Assembly (NCBI RefSeq): GCF_000003815.2
Contig: NW_023365804.1
Coordinates: 4,075 to 37,979, forward strand
Direction: 5' to 3'
Origin: Branchiostoma floridae
Lineage: Eukaryota > Chordata > Leptocardii > Amphioxiformes > Branchiostomatidae
DNA length: 33,905 nucleotides
In this document: positions 24,122-32,906 of the stretch, in pieces
How positions within the stretch are numbered: position 1 is the first letter of the stretch
How the letters are laid out: every line of letters begins with the position of its first letter
Made by a program: the position numbers and the translations under genes
The notes under the pieces: model-generated
The model's database searches: none
Told to the model about the DNA's origin: nothing
The model's input: only the letters and a program-made list of their open reading frames with translations

Positions 24122-24332
24122 GATTGAAATTTCGGAAGTCCGATCGTAAGGGGTCGCTCTTTTGCGGTTACCGAAGGGTTCGCTTAGCGGTTAGCTGTTA
24201 TCCCCCAGGTGAGCCTTCATTCGTATGTAGAAAAGTTACAAAGTAATTTAGGGTACTCAAATCACTTTTTACCTTTTGCCCACGGGTTTTACTATGATAC
24301 TCAAGTGTTGAAAGTAACGCACATTTTCTTTG
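24122..24332 (+). repeat. Segmental duplication of SatA 13680-13890
   Basis: gattgaaat (24122), agctgttatc (24193) and cattttctttg (24325) lie exactly 10442 bp from 13680, 13751 and 13883. Same order and spacing, so one copied block. Confidence 0.78.
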
Positions 24333-24712
24333 AAATTTCGGAAGTCCGATCGTAAGGGGTCGCTTTTTTGCGGTTACCGAAGGGTTCGCTTAGCGGTTAG
24401 CGGTTATCCCCCAGGTGAGCCTTCACTCGTATGTAGAAAAGTTACAAAGTAATTTTGGGTACTCAAATCACTTTTTACCTTTTGCCCACGGGTTTTACTT
24501 TGATATTCAAGTGTTGAAAGTAACGCACATTATGTTTGAAATTTCGGAAGTCCGATCGTAAGGGGTCGCTTTTTTGCGGTTACCGAAGGGTTCGCTTAGC
24601 GGTTAGCGGTTATCCCCCAGGTGAGCCTTCACTCGTATGTAGAAAAGTTACAAAGTAATTTTGGGTACTCAAATCACTTTTTACCTTTTGCCCACGGGTT
24701 TTACTTTGATAT

Positions 24713-26506
24713 TCAAGTGCTGAAAGTAACGCACATTTTGTTTGAAATTTCGGATGTCCGATAGTAAGGGGTCGCTTTTTTGCGATTACCGAAGGGTTCG
24801 GTTAGCGGTTAGCGGTTATCCCCCAGGTGAGCCTTCATTAGTATGTAGAAAAGTTACAAAGTAATTTTGGGTACTCAAATCACTTTTTACCTTTTGCCCA
24901 CGGGTTTTACTTTGATATTCAAGTGTTGAAAGTAACGCACATTTTGTTTGAAATTTCGGAAGTCCGATAGTAAGGGGTCGCTTAGTATGTAGAAAAGTTA
25001 CAAAGTAATTTTGGGTACTCAAATCACTTTTTACCTTTTGCCCACAGGTTTTACTATGATGCTCAAGTGTTGAAAGTAACGCACATTTTGTTTGAAATTT
25101 CGGAAGTCCGATCGTAAGGGGTCGCTTTTTTGCGGTTACCGAAGGGTTCGCTTAGCGGTTATCCCCCAGGTGAGCCAACATTCGTATGTAGAAAAGTTAC
25201 AAAGTAATTTTGGGTACTCAAATCACTTTTTACCTTTTGCCCACGGGTTTTACTTTGATATTCAAGTGTTGAAAGTAACGCACATTTTGTTTGAAATTTC
25301 GGAAGTCCGATAGTAAGGGGTCGCTTTTTTGCGGTTACCGAAGGGTTCGCTTAGTGGTTAGCGGTTATCCCCCAGGTGAGCCAACATTCGTATGTAGAAA
25401 AGTTACAAAGTAATTTTGGGTACTCAAATCACTTTTTACCTTTTGCCCATTGGTCTTACTTTGATATTCAAGTGTTGAAAGTAACTCACATTTTGTTTGA
25501 AATTTCGGAAGTCCGATAGTAAGGGATCGCTTTTTTGCGGTTACCGAAGGGTTCGCTTAGCGGTTAGCGGTTATCCCCCAGGTGAGCCTTCATTAGTATG
25601 TAGAAAAGTTACAAAGTAATTTTGGGTACTCAAATCACTTTTTACCTTTTGCCCACGGGTTTTACTATGATGCTCAAGTGTTGAAAGTGACGCACATTTT
25701 GTTTGAAATTTCGGATGTCCGATCGTAAGGGGTCGCTTTTTTGCGGTTACCGAAGGGTTCGCTTAGCGGTTAGCGGTTATCCCCCAGGTGAGCCTTCATT
25801 CGTATGTAGAAAAGTTACAAAGTAATTTTGGGTACTCAAATCACTTTTTACCTTTTGCCCACGGGTTTTACTATGATACTCAAGTGTTGAAAGTAACGCA
25901 CATTTTGTTTGAAATTTCGGAAGTCCGATCGTAAGGGGTCGCTTTTTTGCGGTTACCGAAGGGTTCGCTTAGCGGTTAGCGGTTATCCCCCAGGTGAGCC
26001 ACCATTCGTATGTAGAAAAGTTACAAAGTAATTTTGGGTACTCAAATCACTTTTTACCTTTTGCCCACGGGTTTTACTTTGATATTCAAGTGTTGAAAGT
26101 AACGCACATTTTGGTTTGAAATTTCGGAATTCCGGATAGTAAGTGTTCGCTTTTTAAGCGGTTACGATAGGCTTCGCTTTACCGGTTAACCGGTTATCCC
26201 CCCAGTTGAGCTTACATTGGTATTAAGAAAAGTTACAAAGTAATTTTGGTAACTCAAATCACTTGTACCCGTTGGCCCACGGATTTTACTTGGATATTCC
26301 AAGTGTGGAAAGTAACGCACATCTTGGTTTGAAATTTCGGAATTCCCGTATAGTAAGTGTTTGCTTTTTACGGTTACCGAAGGGTTCGCTTAGCGGTTAG
26401 CGGTTATCCCCCAGGTGAGCCAACATTCGTATGTAGAAAAGTTACAAAGTAATTTTGGGTACTCAAATCACTTTTTACCTTTTGCCCACGGGTTTTACTT
26501 TGATAT
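24713..26506 (+). repeat. SatA 9-unit higher-order repeat, copy 1 (1794 bp)
   Basis: Begins with the caagtgctgaaag variant. It contains, in order, cggatgtccgatagtaagg with gcgattacc and ttcggttagcgg, a 144-bp short unit (24919-25062; junction gtcgcttagtatgtag at 24981, about 62 bp lost), a 199-bp unit, the cattggtctt unit with gtaactcac, normal units, and a strongly altered unit (26102-26362). The unit lengths sum to 1794. The gatagtaagg variants characteristic of this region destroy the CGATCG found in most SatA copies. Confidence 0.88.
26102..26362 (+). repeat. Heavily altered SatA stretch
   Basis: Many substitutions and insertions over about 1.3 units: ttggtttgaaa, aattccggatagtaag, ctttaccggttaaccgg, ttgagcttacattgg, ttgtacccgttggccc, ggatattccaagtgtgg. 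The corresponding units in the next higher-order copy (about 27880-28290) are normal, so this is either local error or a private diverged copy. Confidence 0.6.
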
Positions 26507-28290
26507 TCAAGTGCTGAAAGTAACGCACATTTTGTTTGAAATTTCGGATGTCCGATAGTAAGGGCTCGCTTTTTTACGATTACCGAAGGGTTCGGTTAGC
26601 GGTTAGCGGTTATCCCCCAGGTGAGCCTTTATTAGTATGTAGAAAAGTTACAAAGTAATTTTGGGTACTCAAATCACTTTTTACCTTTTGCCCACGGGTT
26701 TTACTTTGATATTCAAGTGTTGAAAGTAACGCACATTTTGTTTGAAATTTCGGAAGTCCGATAGTAAGGCCTCGCTTAGTATGTAGAAAAGTTACAAAGT
26801 AATTTTGGGTACTCAAATCACTTTTTACCTTTTGCCCACAGGTTTTACTATGATGCTCAAGTGTTGAAAGTAACGCACATTTTGCAATGAATTTCGGAGT
26901 CCGATCGTAAGGNNNNNNNNNNNNNNNNNNNNNNNNNNNNNNNNNNNNNNNNNNNNNNNNNNNNNNNNNNNNNNNNNNNNNNNNNNNNNNNNNNNNNNNN
27001 NNNNNNNNNNNNNNNNNNNNNNNNNNNNNNNNNNNNNNNNNNNNNNNNNNNNNNNNNNNNNNNNNNNNNNNNNNNNNNNNNNNNNNNNNNNNNNNNNNNN
27101 NNNNNNNNNNNNNNNNNNNNNNNNNNNNNNNNNNNNNNNNNNNNNNNNNNNNNNNNNNNNNNNNNNNNNNNNNNNNNNNNNNNNNNNNNNNNNNNNNNNN
27201 NAGTAATTTTGGGTACTCAAATCACTTTTTACCTTCTGCCCATTGGTCTTACTTTGATATTCAAGTGTTGAAAGTAACTCACATTTTGTTTGAAATTTCG
27301 GAAGTCCGATAGTAAGGGATCGCTTTTTTGCGGTTACCGAAGGGTTCGCTTAGCGGTTAGCGGTTATCCCCCAGGTGAGCCTTCATTAGTATGTAGAAAA
27401 GTTTCAAAGTAATTTTGGGTACTCAAATCACTTTTTACCTTTTGCCCACGGGTTTTACTATGATACTCAAGTGTTGAAAGTAACGCACATTTTGTTTGAA
27501 ATTTCGGAAGTCCGATCGTAAGGGGTCGCTTTTTTGCGGTTACCGAAGGGTTCGCTTAGCGGTTAGCGGTTATCCCCCAGGTGAGCCTTCATTCGTATGT
27601 AGAAAAGTTACAAAGTAATTTTGGGTACTCAAATCACTTTTTACCTTTTGCCCACGGGTTTTACTATGATACTCAAGTGTTGAAAGTAACGCACATTTTG
27701 TTTGAAATTTCGGAAGTCCGATCGTAAGGGGTCGCTTTTTTGCGGTTACCGAAGGGTTCGCTTAGCGGTTAGCGGTTATCCCCCAGGTGAGCCTTCATTC
27801 GTATGTAGAAAAGTTACAAAGTAATTTTGGGTACTCAAATCACTTTTTACCTTTTGCCCACGGGTTTTACTTTGATATTCAAGTGTTGAAAGTAACGCAC
27901 ATTTTGTTTGAAATTTCGGAAGTCCGATCGTAAGGGGTCGCTTTTTTGCGGTTACCGAAGGGTTCGCTTAGCGGTTAGCGGTTATCCCCCAGGTGAGCCT
28001 TCATTCGTATGTAGAAAAGTTACAAAGTAATTTTGGGTACTCAAATCACTTGTTACCTTTTGCCCACGGGTTTTACTTTGATATTCAAGTGTTGAAAGTA
28101 ACGCACATTTTGTTTGAAATTTCGGAAGTCTGATCGTAAGGGGTCGCTTTTTTGCGGTTACCGAAGGGTTCGCCTAGCGGTTAGCGGTTATCCCCCAGGT
28201 GAGCCAACATTCGTATGTAGAAAAGTTACAAAGTAATTTTGGGTACTCAAATCACTTTTTACCTTTTGCCCACGGGTTTTACTTTGATAT
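26507..28290 (+). repeat. SatA 9-unit higher-order repeat, copy 2 (1784 bp, with gap)
   Basis: Same markers as copy 1 at nearly constant offset: caagtgctg (24713/26507, 1794), short-unit junction (24981/26774, 1793), gatgctcaag (25061/26855, 1794) and cattggtctt (25448/27241, 1793). A 289-N gap lies inside. The spacing across it (404 bp) matches the 405 bp seen in copy 1, so the gap is sized correctly. Confidence 0.88.
26913..27201. other. Assembly gap, 289 N
   Basis: Run of N within the second higher-order copy. By comparison with copy 1 it should hold the rest of the 199-bp unit and part of the next. Confidence 0.95.
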
Positions 28291-28649
28291 TCAAGTGCTG
28301 AAAGTAACGCACATTTTGTTTGAAATTTCGGATGTCCGATAGTAAGGGGTCGCTTTTTTGCGATTACCGAAGGGTTCGGTTAGCGGTTAGCGGTTATCCC
28401 CCAGGTGAGCCTTCATTAGTATGTAGAAAAGTTACAAAGTAATTTTGGGTACTCAAATCACTTTTTACCTTTTGCCCACGGGTTTTACTTTGATATTCAA
28501 GTGTTGAAAGTAACGCACATTTTGTTTGAAATTTCGGAAGTCCGATAGTAAGGGGTCGCTTAGTATGTAGAAAAGTTACAAAGTAATTTTGGGTACTCAA
28601 ATCACTTTTTACCTTTTGCCCACAGGTTTTACTATGATGCTCAAGTGTT
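28291..28649 (+). repeat. SatA 9-unit higher-order repeat, partial copy 3
   Basis: Markers caagtgctg (28291), gcgattacc, cattagtatg, short-unit junction (28559) and gatgctcaag (28639) follow copy 2 at offset 1784-1785. The copy runs into a gap and the sequence after it does not continue the pattern. Confidence 0.85.
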
Positions 28650-28879
28650 NNNNNNNNNNNNNNNNNNNNNNNNNNNNNNNNNNNNNNNNNNNNNNNNNNN
28701 NNNNNNNNNNNNNNNNNNNNNNNNNNNNNNNNNNNNNNNNNNNNNNNNNNNNNNNNNNNNNNNNNNNNNNNNNNNNNNNNNNNNNNNNNNNNNNNNNNNN
28801 NNNNNNNNNNNNNNNNNNNNNNNNNNNNNNNNNNNNNNNNNNNNNNNNNNNNNNNNNNNNNNNNNNNNNNNNNNNNNNN
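28650..28879. other. Assembly gap, 230 N
   Basis: Run of N. Unit starts 28641 and 28901 are 260 apart, which fits neither 206 nor 412, so the gap length or the hidden unit is irregular. Confidence 0.93.
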
Positions 28880-29061
28880 CCACGGGTTTTACTATGATAT
28901 TCAAGTGTTCAAAGTAACGCACATTATGTTTTGAAATTTCGGAAGTCCGATCGTAAGGGGTCGCTTTTTTGCGGTTACCGAAGGGTTCGCTTAGCGGTTA
29001 GCGGTTATCCCCCAGGTGAGCCTTCATTCGTATGTAGAAAAGTTACAAAGTAATTTTGGGT

Positions 29062-29105
29062 AAAAAAAACGAAAAGAATTGCCGCGGCAAACAGCCTGCT
29101 CCTGC
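29062..29105 (+). other. Short non-satellite replacement with 12-bp palindrome
   Basis: In this monomer the normal stretch from ctcaaatcac to the unit end is replaced by foreign sequence beginning with an A-run (taaaaaaaacgaaaag) and containing ttgccgcggcaa (29079-29090), a perfect 12-bp palindrome. SatA resumes at tgttcaagtaacgcac. The piece is close in size to the part it replaces. It may be a remnant of an element end or a repair filler. Confidence 0.65.
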
Positions 29106-29335
29106 ATATCATGTGTTCAAGTAACGCACATTTTGTTTGAGATTTCGGAAGTCCGATCGTAAGGGGTCGCTTTTTTGCGGTTACCGAAGGGTTCGCTTAG
29201 CGGTTAGCGGTTATCCCCCAGGTGAGCCTTCATTCGTATGTAGAAAAGTTACAAAGTAATTTTGGGTACTCAAATCACTTTTTACCTTTTGCCCACGGGT
29301 TTTACTATGATATTCAAGTGTTCAAAGTAATTCAA

Positions 29336-29361
29336 GTTTTCCGACGGCTGAGCAGACAAGT
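29336..29361 (+). repeat. Left imperfect inverted repeat of the element
   Basis: gttttccgac (29336-29345), seven unmatched bases (ggctgag), then cagacaagt (29353-29361). Both blocks are perfect reverse complements of the right-end blocks, with equal spacing. Confidence 0.8.
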
Positions 29362-30111
29362 CACGTGTCCCCCTACCCTGATCGATGCTTATCCCTCTGA
29401 CCCCATTTACCCTCTGACCTTTCCCCCATCTCCCATGTAGGTCATTCGTGGCTTCTCCTTCCTGAGTACGGTCATATTTCCCACCCAACCCTACCCTCAC
29501 ATATCTGACTTCAAGACGCTCATGTTGTTAATTATACTGTATGGTCTGTTTCTGCTATAGCTTTTGAGCTCAGTTGTAACTTAACCAAGAAGTCTCTAAG
29601 AAATCTTGAGAGAGATCAAACCCTTACGCTATTGTTTGTGCTCACAGAGTAACCGCTTGTGGGATTCAGAAGATGTGTGTGTGGAAGTTGAGCCCCCGTG
29701 TGGCGCATACTGGCCTCTTGTATGTTCTGTTATGAATTGAAGTTTAATATGCAAGTATGCAACCTACTGACATGAGTGTTGTTCCTCCCAGTGTTGTTCA
29801 TGCTGTTGTGTAAGCGTCATTGTGGGATATCTCCCTCTTGGCTGATGTTTAAGTATCTGCGTACTTATTTATAGCCAATGTCGTTGATTTTGCAACATTG
29901 TTATGGCAATGTGTTGCCTTATGTTAACGATAAGCTTTCCGATGACTTACTGTAACTTCAGAGGTAGATGCAAGTCAGGATACGTTGAACATCCGCTGGA
30001 CAGAGCCTCGGTTTAACCGTCCAGTTCGATATTGACTATTTGTGGCAACCAGGATAAACGGTCGCCAGCTTGTAGCAAGACATGCTTGGAGTCGTAGATA
30101 TGAGAACAACA
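29362..30111. other. Element interior, no gene seen
   Basis: Its first part (from 29360 to 29476) recurs at 33789-33905. The rest is non-repetitive, stop-rich sequence. One gcccccgtgtgg motif (about 29691) resembles the core motif of the minisatellite region. I see no gene or RNA here. Confidence 0.6.
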
Positions 30112-30205
30112 ATGTGTAAACAGAAGTTGTTAATACTGTTGTTAACACTGATGAACCGATGTGTATAACAGAAGTTGTCCTGTTGTTGAGACTGATGAGT
30201 CAATA
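30112..30205 (+). repeat. Two-copy tandem repeat of about 47 bp
   Basis: atgtgta..acagaagttgt occurs at 30112 and 30159. Both are followed by a ctgttgtt..actgatga stretch; the second copy lacks about five bases. Moderate divergence. Confidence 0.7.
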
Positions 30206-30207
30206 AA
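30202..30207 (+). promoter_or_regulatory. Possible polyadenylation signal AATAAA
   Basis: Canonical AATAAA hexamer just after the 47-bp repeat. It is common by chance, and no gene upstream supports it. Confidence 0.15.
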
Positions 30208-30220
30208 TGCCCGACCGTAC

Positions 30221-30241
30221 TCGTGACGGTGAGCTCACTAC
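30221..30241 (+). repeat. 21-bp exact repeat with 10-bp palindrome, copy 1
   Basis: cgtgacggtgagctcacta and one more matching base on each side recur exactly at 32842-32862. The core gtgagctcac is a perfect 10-bp palindrome. Confidence 0.75.
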
Positions 30242-30256
30242 AGGTTTTGTTCATTG

Positions 30257-30450
30257 AGCTATTTCACACATTCCTTTCTTTATGAGAGATTTTCCAGCGA
30301 CGAGACGTCCCTCAGTGACAACGCACATCCTCACCGCCCACGGTGACAATAGTTGCCAGACTGCCCTCTATTGTGTCATCAGACCACCCATCCCTGGGAG
30401 CGTGGTGATCCTTATAAACGACAATTGATCTCAATTTACCCCTTCCTCCC
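30257..30450 (+). repeat. Diverged duplicated module, copy 1
   Basis: Shares agctatttcacacattc at its start, a middle stretch (cgacgagacgtccc / aacgaggagacttccc) and a later stretch (agaccaccca..ggga..tggt) with 31096-31330, offset 839 at the start. Copy 2 is longer by insertions. Both are pyrimidine-rich and noncoding by eye. Confidence 0.65.
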
Positions 30451-31095
30451 CGTTTTTAGCCCCTACATCGCCAACAAGATAGAGCTGAGTGGATCCTACT
30501 TTATATATCCCTGTGCACATTCTTGATATGCATACATCATACATGTACCTTCTTGCAGCTCGTTCTCCTTCCTGATCCTTTCTAACTTACGCCTTTCAGA
30601 CCGTTCTAATTTCTGCAGATTCTACGAAGGAAAACGGAGTGGATGTAGAGCAAGGGATCTGCGTGTGCATTGACCTGAAGAGTATTATGTCCTTGATTTG
30701 ACTTTCCTTGATTTTTATACCGCTAGTCTACCTTGTGAGCCGCTGTTTGTACTGAGACATTACGCAGACATTCACTTCTGTCCTGTGGCCATTCTACCAG
30801 GCTTGACATTTGTTTTGTGACGATTGGTTTCTCACTGCAGGTATGACCTTTCCCGGCCTCTGCCACAACTAGCATTTTCTATCCATCCTACCCACTTCCC
30901 TATTAAAGTCCCCTTCAATCCCGTCTTTACCCAGCCCCATCTCCTGACGCATACCTAGGACTTTGACGCGAGGTTCTCCCGTTGTATACTACAATTCGCT
31001 TGCACTCTGTGTGATTGTTGTTTATGTAACACTCTACTACATCTACGGTACTGTGCTTGCTAATCCAATTATTGGCCTCTGTATAATTTGATCAC
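30451..31095. other. Element interior, no gene seen
   Basis: Unique, pyrimidine-rich sequence. It holds a TATATAT-like run near 30502 and ccaattattgg near 31062. No open frame of note, and no supported regulatory site. Confidence 0.55.
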
Positions 31096-31330
31096 AGCTA
31101 TTTCACACATTCTTCCCTTTACGAGGGAGATTGCCCAGTAACGAGGAGACTTCCCGGCCTGTCACTTTCCCACTACCCCCAACCGTGATGATGACCGTCA
31201 GTCTAGATCTACTTCCTCCTTACAATTACGATTGTTTACTCTCCCCTCCACAACTCTTCATCCAAGACCACCCACCTGTGGGAACCTGGTAATTATTATG
31301 AACATATCCTTTTAATTATTCCTCTTCTCT
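31096..31330 (+). repeat. Diverged duplicated module, copy 2
   Basis: Partner of 30257-30450 (see there). It opens with the identical 17-mer agctatttcacacattc and keeps the order of the later blocks. Confidence 0.65.
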
Positions 31331-31819
31331 TCTAGCTCTCGCAGAACCCCCGACAATTAACACCCTTCCTTGACGTTTTGCGTGTTTTTGTGTGATACAT
31401 ATGCATGACACATGCATGACACTTGGGAGGACTAATCTTCCGACTGAGCTTCCAAGGAGTTCTTGTACAGCAGCCTTGTCTTGCAGGCCCATTGCTGGCT
31501 GTCAAGGTATACGGAGTGATGCGATATATATTTTAATGAAACTCCTTGGTGTATCTGACTATACCTTATTTGACAGGTTCTTCCTTCCGGTTTATAATGT
31601 TATCGATATCACTCTTACAGACACATTGACAGCTATTCTATACCATCCTACAAGGCCGTTGTCTGTTTACTGTTTTGACGGAATGTTTTCTCACCCGAAG
31701 TTTAGGTCTGCTCTTACCTGCTATTATCCGGAAAACTTTGTCCTCCTGACCCCTCTCCCTCCCACCACCCGCCTTGTTCTATCCTCCCCACCCGGCATCC
31801 CTCACCCCCATGCCTTTTT
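31331..31819. other. Element interior with 11-bp direct duplication
   Basis: atgcatgacac is repeated back to back at 31401-31422. A forward open frame of 148 codons (31392-31838) crosses this stretch, but its product resembles no family I know and ends in a low-complexity Leu/Pro/Thr stretch. I do not call it a gene. Confidence 0.5.
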
Positions 31820-32093
31820 ACTCCTCCCGCTTCCATGACATTAGAATGTACGCGAAGGTGACTTGAGGTGTGCTTCCCCGTGTGGAGACACTTCACTGCT
31901 GTGAATGCAACCCCTCCCCCTTCCCTGACATGTGAATGTACGCGAAGGTGACTTGAGGTGTGCTCCCCCGTGCGGAGACACTTCACTGTCGTGAGTACAA
32001 CCCCTCCCCCTTCCCTGACATGTGAATGTACGTGAAGGTGAATTGAGGTGTGCTCCCCCGTGTGGAGACACTTCACTCTCGTGAGTGCAGTCC
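31820..32093 (+). repeat. 90-bp minisatellite, three copies
   Basis: gaatgtacg(c/t)gaaggtga starts at 31844, 31934 and 32024, exactly 90 apart. Each copy also has ttgaggtgtgct, ccccgtg(t/c)ggagacac and cttcact; the first two end in cccctccccc, and a related cctcccgc precedes the first. Because 90 is a multiple of 3, the reverse strand stays open across the array (31714-32196) and would encode a 30-residue repeat with HTGEHTSSHLRVHSH-like cores. This looks like a by-product of period length rather than a proven gene. Confidence 0.9.
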
Positions 32094-32262
32094 CCTGTGA
32101 GGACTCAGTTGAAACTTTACTGTTAGTGCTTACCCCCGTGTGGATTTGAACTTGAGGCTTTATTGAAGTGTCAGCCCCCGTGTGGATGTACTTCAAGTTT
32201 TTGCCGGAAGTGTCATCCCCTGTGCGGTCGATGTACTTCTGGTACGAGATACAACCCCCGGG
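32088..32262 (+). repeat. Degenerate extension of the minisatellite motif
   Basis: Shorter, irregular repeats of a cccc(c/t)gtgtgga core at about 32092, 32132, 32178, 32217 and 32252, spaced about 35-45 bp, several followed by tgtacttcaag-like sequence. These appear to be older, half-length relatives of the 90-bp unit. Confidence 0.65.
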
Positions 32263-32841
32263 TTGGCCTTACATTCAACCGAGAACGTTGGACTTGTACC
32301 TGATGAATATGACGGACCAACAAGTGTGGCGGGACTTTGATGGAGGCCTCCGTACGTGGATTTCATTGAGACATTAACATACACAAGAGAAGCTTGGTTG
32401 ACATGGGACAATTGCCGGACGGTTCAACTTGAATCCTGTCATGATCATCGCACCAGTCAGGACTGTATCGCTATGACGTTGATGGAATACCCGCGAGTGA
32501 CTAGTAAATCGAACGCCTTGAGCTGTATGCGCGAACGGAACGGACTTAAGTTATGTCTCGAACTCCAAAGCTCGCCAGGAGGTGTCAACAGTTCCAACAC
32601 CGTGTAACTTTGGATTACCTTATATCATGAACTTACGGCGGCTGTTTAGCTCTTTTTACGCCATTATAAAGACTTTACACCTTCTGTTCTCACCAGCTCC
32701 CAGATTGTAACTTATATATTGACTAGCCCACTACAACTTGTACCGTGAGTTAAATACTGTTGAGCGTCAGGCCTGTTCTCCCTCTGTCATCCAGTCTCTA
32801 CCCCCCTTCTTAACCCCTCTCCCTTCTTCTATCCTTTTTCG
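32263..32841. other. Element interior, no gene seen
   Basis: Unique sequence. Short open frames (for example 32356-32607 forward, 83 codons) show no recognisable domain. A TATATAT-like run lies near 32712. No feature can be supported. Confidence 0.5.
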
Positions 32842-32862
32842 TCGTGACGGTGAGCTCACTAC
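32842..32862 (+). repeat. 21-bp exact repeat with 10-bp palindrome, copy 2
   Basis: Identical to 30221-30241, 2621 bp downstream, and 16 bp before the right inverted repeat. Confidence 0.75.
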
Positions 32863-32877
32863 CCTAACGGTGTGTGT

Positions 32878-32903
32878 ACTTGTCTGTGAAATAGTCGGAA
32901 AAC
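32878..32903 (-). repeat. Right imperfect inverted repeat of the element
   Basis: acttgtctg (32878-32886), seven unmatched bases (tgaaata), gtcggaaaac (32894-32903). Reverse complement of 29336-29361 in both blocks. Confidence 0.8.
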
Positions 32904-32906
32904 GTA

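Larger units (their letters stand above)
21255..29330 (+). repeat. Satellite A array, block 2
   Basis: SatA resumes at ggtcgcttttttgcgg, about unit position 58. Block 1 stopped at position 142, so the phase is not restored and SatB is not a clean insertion. About 39 units including gaps, same orientation as block 1. It contains the 9-unit higher-order repeat, several indel-rich units and a short foreign insertion at 29062. The block ends at gtaa (unit position 16), where the transposon-like element begins. Confidence 0.96.

Noticed and set aside
24816-25022. Reverse-strand open frame repeated at 26610 and 28394
   Set aside because: A by-product of the 9-unit higher-order repeat: the 144-bp short unit keeps a frame open. 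It is copied with the repeat, with no sign of coding selection.
30500-30508. TATA-like runs in the element (about 30502, 31526, 32712)
   Set aside because: AT-rich hexamers are expected by chance, and no gene start lies downstream.
31392-31838. Forward open frame of 148 codons in the element
   Set aside because: No domain recognised, low-complexity Leu/Pro-rich end, runs into a minisatellite. Cannot be supported as a gene.
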